64,000 nt of DNA from Lysinibacillus boronitolerans JCM 21713 = 10a = NBRC 103108 (GTDB lineage Bacteria; Bacillota; Bacilli; Bacillales_A; Planococcaceae). Position numbers and translations under genes: made by a program. A model generated the notes under the pieces. It did not search any database and was not told the origin of the DNA. It saw only the letters and a program-made list of their open reading frames with translations. Of this stretch, positions 1 to 8,731 are shown in pieces. Within the stretch, counting starts at the first letter, position 1; each line of letters starts with the position of its first letter. The stretch spans positions 310,001 to 374,000 of the forward strand of contig NZ_JPVR01000081.1 of the NCBI RefSeq assembly GCF_000772935.1, written 5' to 3'.

Positions 1-1
1 C

Positions 2-268
2 ATCGAGGAATATCAATCAAAATTAGAGAATGCAGGCTTTCAGGTCGAGAATATCACACTCTATAAACGCCCTACACCACTTCAAGGGAAGGATGGGCTT
101 CGCAACTGGTTGGGCATGTTTAGTGAAAATCTTCTTCAGCACTTAAAGGCTGATGAGAAAGAGCAGGTTTATGCGACATGTGAGGAATTATTAAAGCCAA
201 CTTGTTTCCAACAGAATGAATGGGTCATTGATTATTATCGTCTGCGCTTTATTGCTCGTAAAAAATAG
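2..268 (+). CDS. SAM-dependent methyltransferase, C-terminal part (cut by window edge)
   Basis: An open frame enters from the left edge and ends at a TAG, giving 88 residues. The tail, with GLRNWLGMF followed by a helical stretch and ending IDYYRLRFIARKK, resembles the C-terminus of class I methyltransferases of the trans-aconitate methyltransferase-like group. The SAM-binding motifs would lie outside the window, so substrate cannot be judged. A strong intrinsic terminator follows directly. The family call rests on the tail only. Confidence 0.55.
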   Translation: MEEYQSKLENAGFQVENITLYKRPTPLQGKDGLRNWLGMFSENLLQHLKADEKEQVYATCEELLKPTCFQQNEWVIDYYRLRFIARKK

Positions 269-273
269 ATTAC

Positions 274-307
274 AAAAGGTTACTATTCTGTTGTAGTAAC
301 CTTTTTT
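274..307 (+). terminator. Intrinsic terminator after the methyltransferase
   Basis: A perfect 11-bp stem (AAAAGGTTACT / AGTAACCTTTT) with a 10-nt loop is followed by a T run, six bases after the stop codon. Confidence 0.85.
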
Positions 308-312
308 CAATG

Positions 313-633
313 CTAAGAGCGAGGCAGCAATATTACAATGACGCCTATTAAGCATATCCCTGCGCCAATAAAGTCTAAATGATCGGGCTTTTTGCCATCA
401 ATGCCCCACCCCCATAAAATAGACAACACGATGAATACCCCACCATAGGCTGCATAAACCCTACCAAAGGTTGGAAAGGTCTGGAATGTTGCGACAACGC
501 CGTACAAAGCAAGTGCAATACCGCCAATAATGCCCCAATAAAAAGGTTTGCCCTCTCGTAACCAAAGCCAAATTAAATAGCCCCCGCCTATTTCGCCAAT
601 TCCTGCAAGGATAAATAATAATATAGCTGTCAT
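313..633 (-). CDS. YnfA/UPF0060 family small membrane protein
   Basis: This 106-residue protein has four hydrophobic segments and the family's [18 protein letters not shown] motif near the N-terminus, [12 protein letters not shown] in the middle and a [16 protein letters not shown] tail. UPF0060 proteins are relatives of small multidrug resistance transporters and sit in the cytoplasmic membrane; their physiological role is poorly defined. The start ATG has an AAAGAGAG ribosome binding site seven bases upstream. It is monocistronic, with its own upstream space next to the CcdA-like gene. Confidence 0.85.
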   Translation of the reverse strand: MTAILLFILAGIGEIGGGYLIWLWLREGKPFYWGIIGGIALALYGVVATFQTFPTFGRVYAAYGGVFIVLSILWGWGIDGKKPDHLDFIGAGICLIGVIVILLPRS

Positions 634-674
634 ACTGTATCTCTCTTTCTCGTTTTAACACTATTATACATGTC

Positions 675-1409
675 TTACATGCCCCAATAGGTAATAGTGT
701 CCGTTATACCGATTAAAATTAATAGGATACCTGCCGTCGTTTGAATAGCCCTTCCCATCTTCATACTTTTTCGTAGGATAAGGCGCTTGGCATCAAAGAC
801 ATAGATCAACAGAAGCATCATAATGAGCGGTACAGCGGTCGCTATGCCAAAAATACTCGGTAGAAGCAATCCATAGGAGGTGCTTGCCACAAGGGGCATT
901 AACCACACAAAGAACAAGACAAACATAGTGGGACAAAAGGCAATCGAAAAACTAGCGCCCATTAAGAACGAGCCTAATTTCCCCTCTTTTACTACAGGTG
1001 GTAGCAACGATGTTAAGCGTTGTAGAAAGGTTAATTTGAATAAACCAATTAGCACCAGCCCTGTTACCAGCATCATCGGTCCAATAGCCTGACGAAAGAT
1101 TGGAAAATAAACGGTCATCTTTGTTTCAAATGATTGGCCAAAAAGCCAAGCACAAAACCCAAGCACACTAAAAACAACCACTTTCCCCACAATAAAAAAC
1201 ATAATTTCTTGCCAATTACTGCTCTTTTGTAGTGTTCGATTGCCGTAAAATGTAATGGCACTCATATTACCTGTTAACTGACATGGAGCAAAGGCGCCTA
1301 TCAAGCCAAGAAGGATGGCCATCATCAAAGCAGAATGCTCATAGCCCTGTACAAATTGCGTAATCGGCTCACTAATAAACTGACTAATGGTGGACAACAT
1401 ACTATACAT
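675..1409 (-). CDS. CcdA/DsbD-like (TauE/UreH-type) membrane protein
   Basis: The 244-residue protein has about six membrane segments. An APCQLTGN motif (about residues 41-48) and a second FCPTMFVLFF motif in the middle resemble the paired Pro-Cys elements of the CcdA/DsbD transmembrane family, often annotated as sulfite exporter TauE/SafE or UreH-like. Members move electrons or metals across the membrane; the substrate here is not evident. The chosen start has GAGGG seven bases upstream; ATG at residue 4 is possible. A 7-bp-arm palindrome lies upstream (1432-1450) and may be an operator. Confidence 0.7.
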   Translation of the reverse strand: MYSMLSTISQFISEPITQFVQGYEHSALMMAILLGLIGAFAPCQLTGNMSAITFYGNRTLQKSSNWQEIMFFIVGKVVVFSVLGFCAWLFGQSFETKMTVYFPIFRQAIGPMMLVTGLVLIGLFKLTFLQRLTSLLPPVVKEGKLGSFLMGASFSIAFCPTMFVLFFVWLMPLVASTSYGLLLPSIFGIATAVPLIMMLLLIYVFDAKRLILRKSMKMGRAIQTTAGILLILIGITDTITYWGM

Positions 1410-1431
1410 ATCAACACCCTCTATCTATCCT

Positions 1432-1450
1432 TTATACTAAAATAGTATAA
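1432..1450. promoter_or_regulatory. Palindrome upstream of the CcdA-like gene, possible operator
   Basis: TTATACT-N5-AGTATAA is a perfect inverted repeat about 25 bp before the start codon of the CcdA-like gene. Its position fits a repressor site overlapping the promoter. The cognate regulator is unknown; the adjacent LysR gene is one candidate. Confidence 0.45.
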
Positions 1451-1485
1451 AGGTACATTATGAATAAACCGTGCAGAAAGCTGCT

Positions 1486-2340
1486 TCACCCATACACGCT
1501 ATTACACGCTTCTAAAAAAGCATCATATTCTGCCGAGACATACTTTGTAAGCAAATAAGTATCCGATACAATATGGGAAAATTCTTTTAACGAATAGCTA
1601 TGTAGAAGATGTTGCTGACAATCAGCTTCTATCACACTCTTAGGCAACAAGGCAATACCAAGACCATGTTTGACGAAATGCTTAATCACCTCTGTTTGAT
1701 TAATATGCATTGTTTGATGGCTTGCAAACTGCTGTAGCACCTGTTGTACGTCCTCCCAATAGGGCGCATACTCATGTGTAAGAAGCGTTTCCTGCTGTAA
1801 AAGGGTGAAAGCATCCAATTCCTTTTTAGCAATAGGAGCAATTAAATGCAATGGTTCCTGTGCGAGCATCACCGTGTGAAGCTCACGTGTTGAGGTTAAT
1901 TTGGATAAGCCAATATCAATTACTCCAGTAAACACTGCTTCCCCAATTTCATTGGATTTTAAAAGTTCTATCACTACTTGAGTAGTTGGCTTTCGGCACC
2001 GGAATGCTGTGAGGATGGCAGGTAATGTTGAGTTCGCAATTTGTGGAGCAACGCCAAGCGTAAGCTTAGCGGTGTAGCCTTTTACGAAGGAATCCATTTG
2101 ATGTAGCCCTTCATCTAAAGCGGACAGGATTTTTTGTGCCTGCTGACTAAAATAAGCCCCCTGCCGATTTAACGTCACTTGTTTGCCCTGTCGATCAAAT
2201 AAGGGGGTTTGCAATGCCCTTTCTAAATGCTGGATATGCTTTGTAACGGTTGATTGAGTAATAAATCGTTTTTCAGCTGTTTCTCGAAAGTTTTCGGTTT
2301 GTGCTGCCACTATAAATGTGCGTAGCCACTCTGTTTCCAT
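1486..2340 (-). CDS. LysR-family transcriptional regulator
   Basis: The protein starts METEWLRTFIVAAQTENFRETAEKRF, a standard LysR winged-helix domain with the recognition helix around TQSTVTKHIQHLE, followed by a LysR substrate-binding domain (about residues 88-284). An in-frame extension runs upstream into spo0M, but the AAAGAGGG ribosome binding site lies six bases before the ATG at 2340, so that start is used and gives a normal 284-residue LysR length. It is divergent from spo0M. The effector and targets are not visible. Confidence 0.85.
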   Translation of the reverse strand: METEWLRTFIVAAQTENFRETAEKRFITQSTVTKHIQHLERALQTPLFDRQGKQVTLNRQGAYFSQQAQKILSALDEGLHQMDSFVKGYTAKLTLGVAPQIANSTLPAILTAFRCRKPTTQVVIELLKSNEIGEAVFTGVIDIGLSKLTSTRELHTVMLAQEPLHLIAPIAKKELDAFTLLQQETLLTHEYAPYWEDVQQVLQQFASHQTMHINQTEVIKHFVKHGLGIALLPKSVIEADCQQHLLHSYSLKEFSHIVSDTYLLTKYVSAEYDAFLEACNSVYG

Positions 2341-2390
2341 CGCCATCCCTCTTTCGTTTTCAACTAGTATAGCGAAAAATTTGTAAGTCT

Positions 2391-2416
2391 TGAAACCTTT
2401 TTTTAACATAAGCGTA
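2391..2416 (+). promoter_or_regulatory. SigW-type (ECF) promoter for spo0M
   Basis: TGAAAC (2391-2396) and CGTA (2413-2416) are separated by exactly 16 bp, matching the SigW consensus TGAAAC-N16-CGTA. The start codon is 35 bp downstream. In Bacillus subtilis spo0M is known as a SigW-regulon member, so position and family agree. Confidence 0.8.
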
Positions 2417-2451
2417 TGTATAGCTAACGATGTCAGTAGGAGGAATGAAAG

Positions 2452-3219
2452 ATGTCTTTTTTTCATAAAGCATTAGCAAGTATTGGTATAGGTTCAGCAA
2501 CAGTGGATACAAGATTAGAGAAGGATAGTTATCGTGCTGGAGAGGTCATGCAGGGGGAAATCGTTGTGCGGGGCGGTCACGTGGAGCAACAGGTCGACAC
2601 GATTTACCTATCCGTCAATACGACCTATATCCGTGAGTCGAATGATCACAAACATACAGAGGTTGCCGCACTGCAGAAGGTGAAAGTAACAGAGCCTTTC
2701 ACACTGGGTGCGGGCGAGGAAAAAATCTTCCCTATTTCATTAACATTGCCATTTGAAACACCGATTAGTGCAGGCAAAACACAGGTATGGATTCAAACGG
2801 GCCTTGATATTAAAAATGCGGTCGATCCGAGTGATAAGGATTATATTCGTGTGGAGCCAACAGTACTAGCAGGACATATATTAGATGCGATTCGTGGATT
2901 AGGTTTCCGTTTACGTGAAGCAGAATGTGAACAAGCTCCTTCACGCTTCCGTGGCTACTATCCATTTGTTCAGGAATTTGAATTTGTACCAACTGGACAA
3001 TATAGAGGCCATTTAGATGAGCTTGAATTAGTTTTCCTTTCTCAATCCAACCATTCTGCAGAGATTTTAATGCAAATTGATCGCAAAGTAAAAGGCATTG
3101 GTAGCTTTTTTGCTGAAGCATTAGATATGGATGAAAGCTATGTTCGCACAACGGTTACAATGCATGATCTACCGACACTGCAAGCAAAGCTTCAGCAAAT
3201 CATTTCAAAACATGCATAA
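2452..3219 (+). CDS. spo0M: Sporulation-control protein Spo0M (arrestin-like)
   Basis: The 255-residue protein matches Spo0M along its length: N-terminal MSFFHKALASIGIGSATVDT, the beta-rich arrestin-fold half with YRAGEVMQGEIVVRGG and GKTQVWIQTGLDIKNAVDP, and a C-terminal half with FVPTGQYRGHLDELEL. Spo0M is a cytoplasmic protein that affects early sporulation and cell-envelope behaviour in Bacillus. An AGGAGG site stands eight bases before the ATG. A SigW-type promoter lies directly upstream and an intrinsic terminator directly downstream, so it is a single-gene unit. Confidence 0.93.
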   Translation: MSFFHKALASIGIGSATVDTRLEKDSYRAGEVMQGEIVVRGGHVEQQVDTIYLSVNTTYIRESNDHKHTEVAALQKVKVTEPFTLGAGEEKIFPISLTLPFETPISAGKTQVWIQTGLDIKNAVDPSDKDYIRVEPTVLAGHILDAIRGLGFRLREAECEQAPSRFRGYYPFVQEFEFVPTGQYRGHLDELELVFLSQSNHSAEILMQIDRKVKGIGSFFAEALDMDESYVRTTVTMHDLPTLQAKLQQIISKHA

Positions 3220-3225
3220 TGAACT

Positions 3226-3263
3226 AAAAAAGTAGTTGAAGCCTAACTTCAGCTACTTTTTTT
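3226..3263 (+). terminator. Intrinsic terminator after spo0M
   Basis: AAAAAGTAGTTGAAG pairs with CTTCAGCTACTTTTT around a 5-nt loop and is followed by T residues, seven bases after the spo0M stop codon. Confidence 0.85.
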
Positions 3264-3290
3264 ATGATCAAATAGGAAGGTGAAAAAGAT

Positions 3291-3956
3291 GTGATGAAAG
3301 CAGCATTATTTGATTTAGACGGAACATTATTAAATAGAGATGCATCTATCGAACTCTTCATTGAGCAGCAATATGAGCGATTAAAGTCGGTATTCGGTAG
3401 TATTTCAAAAGAACAGTATAGAACTCGCTTTATCCAACTAGATAAGCGAGGCTACGTTTGGAAGGATTGCGTCTACCAGCAATTAGTAGAAGAATTTCAT
3501 TTTGTTCATATTACGTGGGAAGAACTTCTTCAAGATTATCTCAACGAATTTAAACATAGCTGTGTCCCTTTTCCTAACCTTATCCCTATGCTAGAACAAT
3601 TGAAAAGGGATCAGTTGGCTTTAGGCATCATTACGAATGGCTATGGGCAATTTCAGATGGACACAATAAAGGCATTAGCAATTGAACATTATTTTGATGT
3701 CATTTTAGTTTCTGAATGGGCAGGAATGAAAAAACCCCATCCTCAACTGTTTTTAAATGCCATCGAAAAGCTGAATGTACTTCCTCATGAATGTGTTTTT
3801 ATCGGCGACCATCCGGTGAATGATGTCAAAGGTGCTCAACATGTTGGCATGAAAGGCATTTGGAAAAAGGATAAACAATGGCAACGTGTTGAAGCGGATG
3901 CCATCGTGGAGGATTTATTAGAAATACCGCTATTCATTGACTCTTTCAGCCAATAA
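3291..3956 (+). CDS. HAD-superfamily phosphatase
   Basis: The protein opens with the nucleophile motif DLDGTLLNRD, has a helical cap (about residues 18-90), motif II ITNGYGQ, the motif III lysine in KKPHPQLF and motif IV GDHPVNDVKGA, so all catalytic motifs of subfamily IA are present. It starts GTG-ATG; either could be used, with AGGAAGG 10-13 bases upstream. It resembles the second HAD protein at 15064-15738 in the N-terminal half (LLNRD, KRxY), which suggests paralogy. The substrate is unknown. Confidence 0.85.
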   Translation: MMKAALFDLDGTLLNRDASIELFIEQQYERLKSVFGSISKEQYRTRFIQLDKRGYVWKDCVYQQLVEEFHFVHITWEELLQDYLNEFKHSCVPFPNLIPMLEQLKRDQLALGIITNGYGQFQMDTIKALAIEHYFDVILVSEWAGMKKPHPQLFLNAIEKLNVLPHECVFIGDHPVNDVKGAQHVGMKGIWKKDKQWQRVEADAIVEDLLEIPLFIDSFSQ

Positions 3957-3957
3957 T

Positions 3958-3993
3958 AAAAAACCCATCTACTTGTTGGTAGATGGGTTTTTG
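3958..3993. terminator. Bidirectional terminator between the HAD gene and the nag-pts operon
   Basis: AAAACCCATCTAC pairs with GTAGATGGGTTTT around a 6-nt loop. A and T runs flank both sides, so it can end the HAD transcript on the plus strand and the ptsI transcript on the minus strand. Confidence 0.85.
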
Positions 3994-4000
3994 TTCTATC

Positions 4001-5713
4001 CTATTTCACAGCTTGCTTCACTTTTTCCAGCACTTCTTCAGCTGTCGCTAACTGTAATGCCTCTGTTGCTAAAGCCTGCATCTCTGGGACAGATAATTGC
4101 TTTAGCAAGGCCCTCGTTTTTAAAATAGACGTAGCACTCATGGAGAACTCATCTAAGCCTAAGCCTAGCAATAGTGGAACAGCAAGCTCATCGCCAGCCA
4201 TTTCTCCACACATTCCTACCCATTTCTGTTCCTGATGGGCAGCTTTAATGACCATTTGAATTAAGCGTAAAATGGCTGGGTTATATGGTTGATACAAATA
4301 GGAAACTTTTTCATTCATCCGATCTGCCGCCATTGTATATTGAATTAAATCATTTGTGCCAATGGAGAAGAAATCCACTTCTTTTGCAAAAATATCTGCC
4401 ATTACGGCTGTCGAGGGAATTTCAACCATCATCCCAACCTCTATGGATGAGCCTACTGCAATACCGCCAGCTATCAGCTTTTCCTTTTCCTGAAGCAAAA
4501 TGGCTTTCGCCTCACAGAATTCTTGAATGGTCGCTATCATGGGGAACATAATTTTTAAGTTCCCATAGACAGATGCTCGCAGTAGTGCACGCAGTTGTGT
4601 GCGGAATAGCTCCTGCTGGTCTAGACATAGACGAATGGCACGGTGACCAAGGAATGGATTCATTTCTTCTTGCAAAGGTAAATATGGCAGGTGCTTGTCG
4701 CCACCGATATCGAGTGTTCGAATAACAACTGGCTTGCCCTGCATTCCTTCCAAGACTGTTTTATACGCTGTAAACTGTTCTTCCTCAGATGGCAAATTTT
4801 CTCGGCCCATATATAAAAACTCTGTTCGATACAAGCCAATTCCCTCTGCCCCATGACGCACTACACCATCCAAATCATTTGGCGATCCAATATTAGCCGC
4901 TAGCTCAACATGCACGCCATCTTTAGATACGGTTTGCTCATTGACTAAAGTAGACCATTCCGCCTGCTGTGCACGATACTTTTGAGCCTTTTCCTGGTAG
5001 TCTGCAATCACATCGGCACTTGGATTTACTAGGACTAGACCCGTCAAACCGTCAACAATTATAGTATCGCCATCCTGAATTGTTGTCGTAGCAGCCCCTA
5101 CCCCTACTACAGCTGGAATTTCTAAGCTACGAGCCATAATGGCCGAATGGGATGTCCGCCCACCAATATCGGTAATAAAACCGAGAACATAGTTGCGATC
5201 TAATTGGGCTGTTTCTGAAGGTGTCAAATCATTCGCTACGATAATTACCTGTTCGTTGATATTGCTTGGATTTGGAATATGTACACCGAGTAAATGTGCT
5301 AATATGCGATTTGTCACATCTTTAATATCTGATGCACGGGCACTCATGTATTCGTCATCCATACCTTCAAATAATGCCACAAACATAGAGGATACTTCAT
5401 GCAAGGCATACTCCGCATTTACCGCTTCGTCTGCAATTTTTTGATTGATGGGCCCAATTAATTCGGGATCATGAACCACTAATAAATGTGCCTCAAAAAT
5501 CGCGGCTTCTTCTGCACTAAATTTTTCTAATGTTTGCTGTCGAATGACAACCAGCTCTTGCTCTGCTTTGGCAAGAGCGGCTGCTAAACGTTGCTGCTCT
5601 GCCTCGATATCATGAACAGTAGTTTTAGCGAATGTTAAATCTGGTTGGACGAAACGATATGCTTTCGCAATGGCAATGCCGTCTGAAGCGGCAATACCAG
5701 TGAGTTGTATCAT
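4001..5713 (-). CDS. ptsI: PTS enzyme I (phosphoenolpyruvate-protein phosphotransferase)
   Basis: The 570-residue protein has the full enzyme I layout. The N-terminal domain carries the phosphorylated histidine in [13 protein letters not shown] (about residue 189), and the C-terminal PEP-binding barrel carries [21 protein letters not shown] and GMCGEMAGD. It takes phosphate from PEP and passes it to HPr in the cytoplasm. Its start overlaps the ptsH stop by four bases (ATGA), so translation is coupled. It is the last gene of the GlcNAc operon, and a bidirectional terminator follows. Confidence 0.97.
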   Translation of the reverse strand: MIQLTGIAASDGIAIAKAYRFVQPDLTFAKTTVHDIEAEQQRLAAALAKAEQELVVIRQQTLEKFSAEEAAIFEAHLLVVHDPELIGPINQKIADEAVNAEYALHEVSSMFVALFEGMDDEYMSARASDIKDVTNRILAHLLGVHIPNPSNINEQVIIVANDLTPSETAQLDRNYVLGFITDIGGRTSHSAIMARSLEIPAVVGVGAATTTIQDGDTIIVDGLTGLVLVNPSADVIADYQEKAQKYRAQQAEWSTLVNEQTVSKDGVHVELAANIGSPNDLDGVVRHGAEGIGLYRTEFLYMGRENLPSEEEQFTAYKTVLEGMQGKPVVIRTLDIGGDKHLPYLPLQEEMNPFLGHRAIRLCLDQQELFRTQLRALLRASVYGNLKIMFPMIATIQEFCEAKAILLQEKEKLIAGGIAVGSSIEVGMMVEIPSTAVMADIFAKEVDFFSIGTNDLIQYTMAADRMNEKVSYLYQPYNPAILRLIQMVIKAAHQEQKWVGMCGEMAGDELAVPLLLGLGLDEFSMSATSILKTRALLKQLSVPEMQALATEALQLATAEEVLEKVKQAVK

Positions 5714-5976
5714 TGTGCAAGCCCCATTTCTGTGATGAGTGTCGTTAATGCTGCTAATGCTTGCTCTTCGTCTTCCCCCTCTACAACAAGTGTAAATTGG
5801 GAACCTTGCTTTAAGGCTAAGCCCATCACACCTAAGATGGATTTCAAATTAGCTGCTTTTTCTTCTGTACGTATTTCAATAGATGAAGCAAACGGTGTTG
5901 CTTTTGCCACAAGCTGGCTCGCAGGTCTTGCATGAATACCTAAAGGATCGACTACTGTAAATTGTTGTGTTTTCAT
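5710..5976 (-). CDS. ptsH: Phosphocarrier protein HPr
   Basis: The 88-residue protein has the catalytic histidine in GIHARPAS (His15 equivalent) and the regulatory serine in [11 protein letters not shown] (Ser46 equivalent), which in Firmicutes is phosphorylated by HPr kinase to form the CcpA corepressor. It relays phosphate from enzyme I to NagE. Its start overlaps the nagB stop by four bases. HPr lies inside the nag operon, so its supply depends at least partly on GlcNAc induction. Confidence 0.96.
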   Translation of the reverse strand: MKTQQFTVVDPLGIHARPASQLVAKATPFASSIEIRTEEKAANLKSILGVMGLALKQGSQFTLVVEGEDEEQALAALTTLITEMGLAQ

Positions 5977-6680
5977 AATTTATTCTCCTCTTCTTGTAAG
6001 TCTGTTAAAACAATCACATTTGGATGTTTGGATAAAGCAGTTGCTGGTACATCTTCTGTATAATCAGAAGACAGCAAGCGCTCTAACACCTCACGCTTAG
6101 CTTCTCCCACTGCAAGTAACAAAATGCATTTTGCACGCATAATCGATTGAATACCCATCGTGTATGCCTGTGTTGGCACTTCGTCGATGGAAGAAAAGAA
6201 ACGCGCGTTAGCTTGACGAGTAGATTCTTCAAGTGTCACGAGATGTGTTAAAGAAGCAAATGGCGTACCAGGCTCATTGAAGCCGATATGACCATTTTGA
6301 CCGATACCTAGCAGTTGGAAATCTAAGGGATATTGTTGCAATAATCCTTCATAGCGAGCTGTTTCCACTAGAGGATCTACTGCTAATCCATCTGGTAAAT
6401 ACGATGCTAGAAATGGCTTTTGGTTAAATAAATGTTTATTCATATAATAGGCATAGCTTTGTTTATGAGTTGCCTCAAGCCCAACATACTCATCCAAATT
6501 AAAGCTAATACAATGTGAAAAATCAACATCTGTTTGACAGATTTTAGCATATAGCGGTTCCATTGTTCCACCAGTAGCTAATCCAAACGTTGTGGCGCCA
6601 TTATTTTTGGCTTCCAAGATGGTCGCTACTGCATGTGTATATAAATCATCCATTGCGGAAAATCTTTTTACTTTCACCAC
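5973..6680 (-). CDS. nagB: Glucosamine-6-phosphate deaminase
   Basis: The 235-residue protein has the family motifs LATGGTMEPLY, FNLDEYVGL and LLGIGQNGHIGFNEPG, including the catalytic Asp and His. It converts glucosamine-6-phosphate to fructose-6-phosphate and ammonia in the cytoplasm, the step after NagA. Length fits the short Firmicute NagB type without the allosteric C-terminal extension. It lies 17 bp after the SIS gene and overlaps ptsH by four bases, inside the nag operon. Confidence 0.95.
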   Translation of the reverse strand: MVKVKRFSAMDDLYTHAVATILEAKNNGATTFGLATGGTMEPLYAKICQTDVDFSHCISFNLDEYVGLEATHKQSYAYYMNKHLFNQKPFLASYLPDGLAVDPLVETARYEGLLQQYPLDFQLLGIGQNGHIGFNEPGTPFASLTHLVTLEESTRQANARFFSSIDEVPTQAYTMGIQSIMRAKCILLLAVGEAKREVLERLLSSDYTEDVPATALSKHPNVIVLTDLQEEENKL

Positions 6681-6697
6681 GCATCCTCCTTTGTACC

Positions 6698-7408
6698 CTA
6701 GAAATGAATACGCTGACCATATTGATTAATAAGCGCATCGTTATTATTTTCCCCTAAATTACTGCTACCAAACACTGGTACACTAGCGCCCTGTGCATGC
6801 ATCAGCTCAATGATTTGAGCGAATAAAGCATTTAATAAAGTCGCACCTAGCACCGTTGATACAGGGGCATATTGCAATTGGTCAACGGTTAGCACACCAT
6901 CGCCTAATGGCACATGCGTATTCATTACTTCATCTACTACTTGCTCTAAACGCTTGCCTGACGGATGGCGCGATGGCTGGTGCTGATATTCCAGCGACTG
7001 CAGTGATATGGTCAAAGCGCCCGCTTCCTTTGCATAGATAGCCATATCAATGGGGGCTGGATTATTGGCAGAGGTTGAAATGATGATACAAACATCTTGG
7101 TCATCAAATTGCAGCTGATCCTTATAGGAGGCTAAAAAAGCCTGTTTTTTTTCATTTTGTGAGGATTGCCGTGCACCCTGATGTAGCATTAACGATTCTA
7201 TGTGTATCGGTTTAACAGGCACTAAGCCACCTGCCCGGTAGTAACATTCCTGTGCTAATAGCATGGAATGACCAGAGCCAAAGAGCTGGATAATGCCTCC
7301 CTTTGTGAGACGTTTAACAATTTGCTTGGCAATATGCATAAGTTGGTTGCTTTCCTGCTGTGCCACCATTGTTAAATATCGATTTACTTGTTGAAAATAG
7401 GTATTCAT
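6698..7408 (-). CDS. SIS-domain sugar-phosphate binding protein (UPF0309-like)
   Basis: The 236-residue protein carries one sugar isomerase (SIS) fold: GGIIQLFGSGHSMLLAQEC, a phosphate-contacting CIIISTSANNPAPID loop and GALTISLQS. Such proteins are annotated UPF0309 or sugar isomerase domain protein and relate to the MurQ/GmhA group. Its place between nagA and nagB suggests it handles an amino-sugar phosphate, perhaps from cell-wall material, but no specific reaction can be assigned. It starts at ATG; the preceding gene is 59 bp away. Confidence 0.8.
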   Translation of the reverse strand: MNTYFQQVNRYLTMVAQQESNQLMHIAKQIVKRLTKGGIIQLFGSGHSMLLAQECYYRAGGLVPVKPIHIESLMLHQGARQSSQNEKKQAFLASYKDQLQFDDQDVCIIISTSANNPAPIDMAIYAKEAGALTISLQSLEYQHQPSRHPSGKRLEQVVDEVMNTHVPLGDGVLTVDQLQYAPVSTVLGATLLNALFAQIIELMHAQGASVPVFGSSNLGENNNDALINQYGQRIHF

Positions 7409-7467
7409 GTTCTATCACCTTTTCATTTCCATCGTTTCATGCTAGATGTTTGTATACCTTCTGCATA

Positions 7468-8634
7468 TTAGTGACAATTGTCAGCTTGCATTGCATCATA
7501 TAGGACCTTGCCCGCCTTAATCGTTTGATGGAGCTTTAAATGTTCATCTAAAATTACCGCGTCCGCATCATAGCCTTGTACAAGCTGACCCTTATTACCT
7601 AGCTTCAATTGCTCTGCAGCATTAAAGCTGGACATTTTGACAAGCTCCTCCAGCGGACAATTCGTAATGTGATGCATATTCCGTACAGCTTGATCCATTT
7701 TTAAAATACTGCCTGCTAACGATCCATTTGACAAATGAGCGCCTGCTTCTGTCACATGAACTGTTTGACCGCCTAAATCATACGCTCCATAGGGCATTCC
7801 CTTTGCGCGCATCGCATCGGTAATTAAAATTAGCCCGTCTGCTCCCTTTAAGCGATAAGCCATTTCCACCGCACCTTCATGCATATGGATAAAATCAACA
7901 ATCAGTTCTGCCTTAATCGCATCTAGCAGCAGGACACCACCAACTACACCTGGATCTCGATGGTGGAATGGACGCATTTGATTGTATAAGTGTGTTCCCT
8001 GTGTGGCACCTAATTGAGCCGCTTGTTGCATTTGCTCAAAGGTCGCATCCGAGTGACCAATTGAAACAATGACACCACTAGCAGAAATACTTTGCACAGC
8101 TGCCATGCCATTTGGTTCTTCAGGTGCTAGCGTAATTTGCTTAATTTTATGGCCACTTAGTTGCTGCCATTTTGACCATATATCTAAATCTAGCTCGACA
8201 ATATATTCAAGCGGCTGTGCCCCTGCGCGCTGCTTCGAGACAAATGGTCCTTCGATATGAATACCGAGTACCTCTGCTTCGTCTGGCTGTGGCTGGAACT
8301 GTGCCACATTTTCAATAGCTCGTTCAATGTTGTCATAGCTTTGTGTCATCGTTGTGGCTAAAAAACTTGTCGTCCCTTCTTTTAAAAGGGATTGAGCCAT
8401 CGTATGAAGCCCTTCATCAGAAGCATCCATCGTATCCATTTGAGCGGACCCATGAATGTGCATATCAATAAATCCTGGCAATAAAAATTTCCCTGAACCA
8501 TCAAGCGGTTCTACATCGTGGATATCGAGATGAGGAGCAATTTGCGCAATTTTACCATCCTTCATCCATACATCTACCTGCTCATCTCGCCCATTGGCAT
8601 TCACTACTGTGATATTTCGAATGAGTAAACTCAA
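7468..8634 (-). CDS. nagA: N-acetylglucosamine-6-phosphate deacetylase
   Basis: The protein has the amidohydrolase metal motif GFIDMHIHG (about residues 51-59), GIHIEGPFVS, GHSDATFEQ, THLYNQM and LITDAMRA, all typical of NagA. It removes acetate from GlcNAc-6-P to give glucosamine-6-P. An ATG at 8643 sits directly against the AAGGAG ribosome binding site, too close to be used; the TTG at 8634, nine bases downstream, is better placed and gives 388 residues, the usual family length. It follows nagE by 97 bp. Confidence 0.94.
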   Translation of the reverse strand: MSLLIRNITVVNANGRDEQVDVWMKDGKIAQIAPHLDIHDVEPLDGSGKFLLPGFIDMHIHGSAQMDTMDASDEGLHTMAQSLLKEGTTSFLATTMTQSYDNIERAIENVAQFQPQPDEAEVLGIHIEGPFVSKQRAGAQPLEYIVELDLDIWSKWQQLSGHKIKQITLAPEEPNGMAAVQSISASGVIVSIGHSDATFEQMQQAAQLGATQGTHLYNQMRPFHHRDPGVVGGVLLLDAIKAELIVDFIHMHEGAVEMAYRLKGADGLILITDAMRAKGMPYGAYDLGGQTVHVTEAGAHLSNGSLAGSILKMDQAVRNMHHITNCPLEELVKMSSFNAAEQLKLGNKGQLVQGYDADAVILDEHLKLHQTIKAGKVLYDAMQADNCH

Positions 8635-8731
8635 GAAAAACATCTCCTTCTTGAACAAGGGCTGTCGTAAAGGTATCCATTTGCAATAGCTCATTGCCCC
8701 TGTGCACCTTAGCTAACAGCCCCATTAGTCG

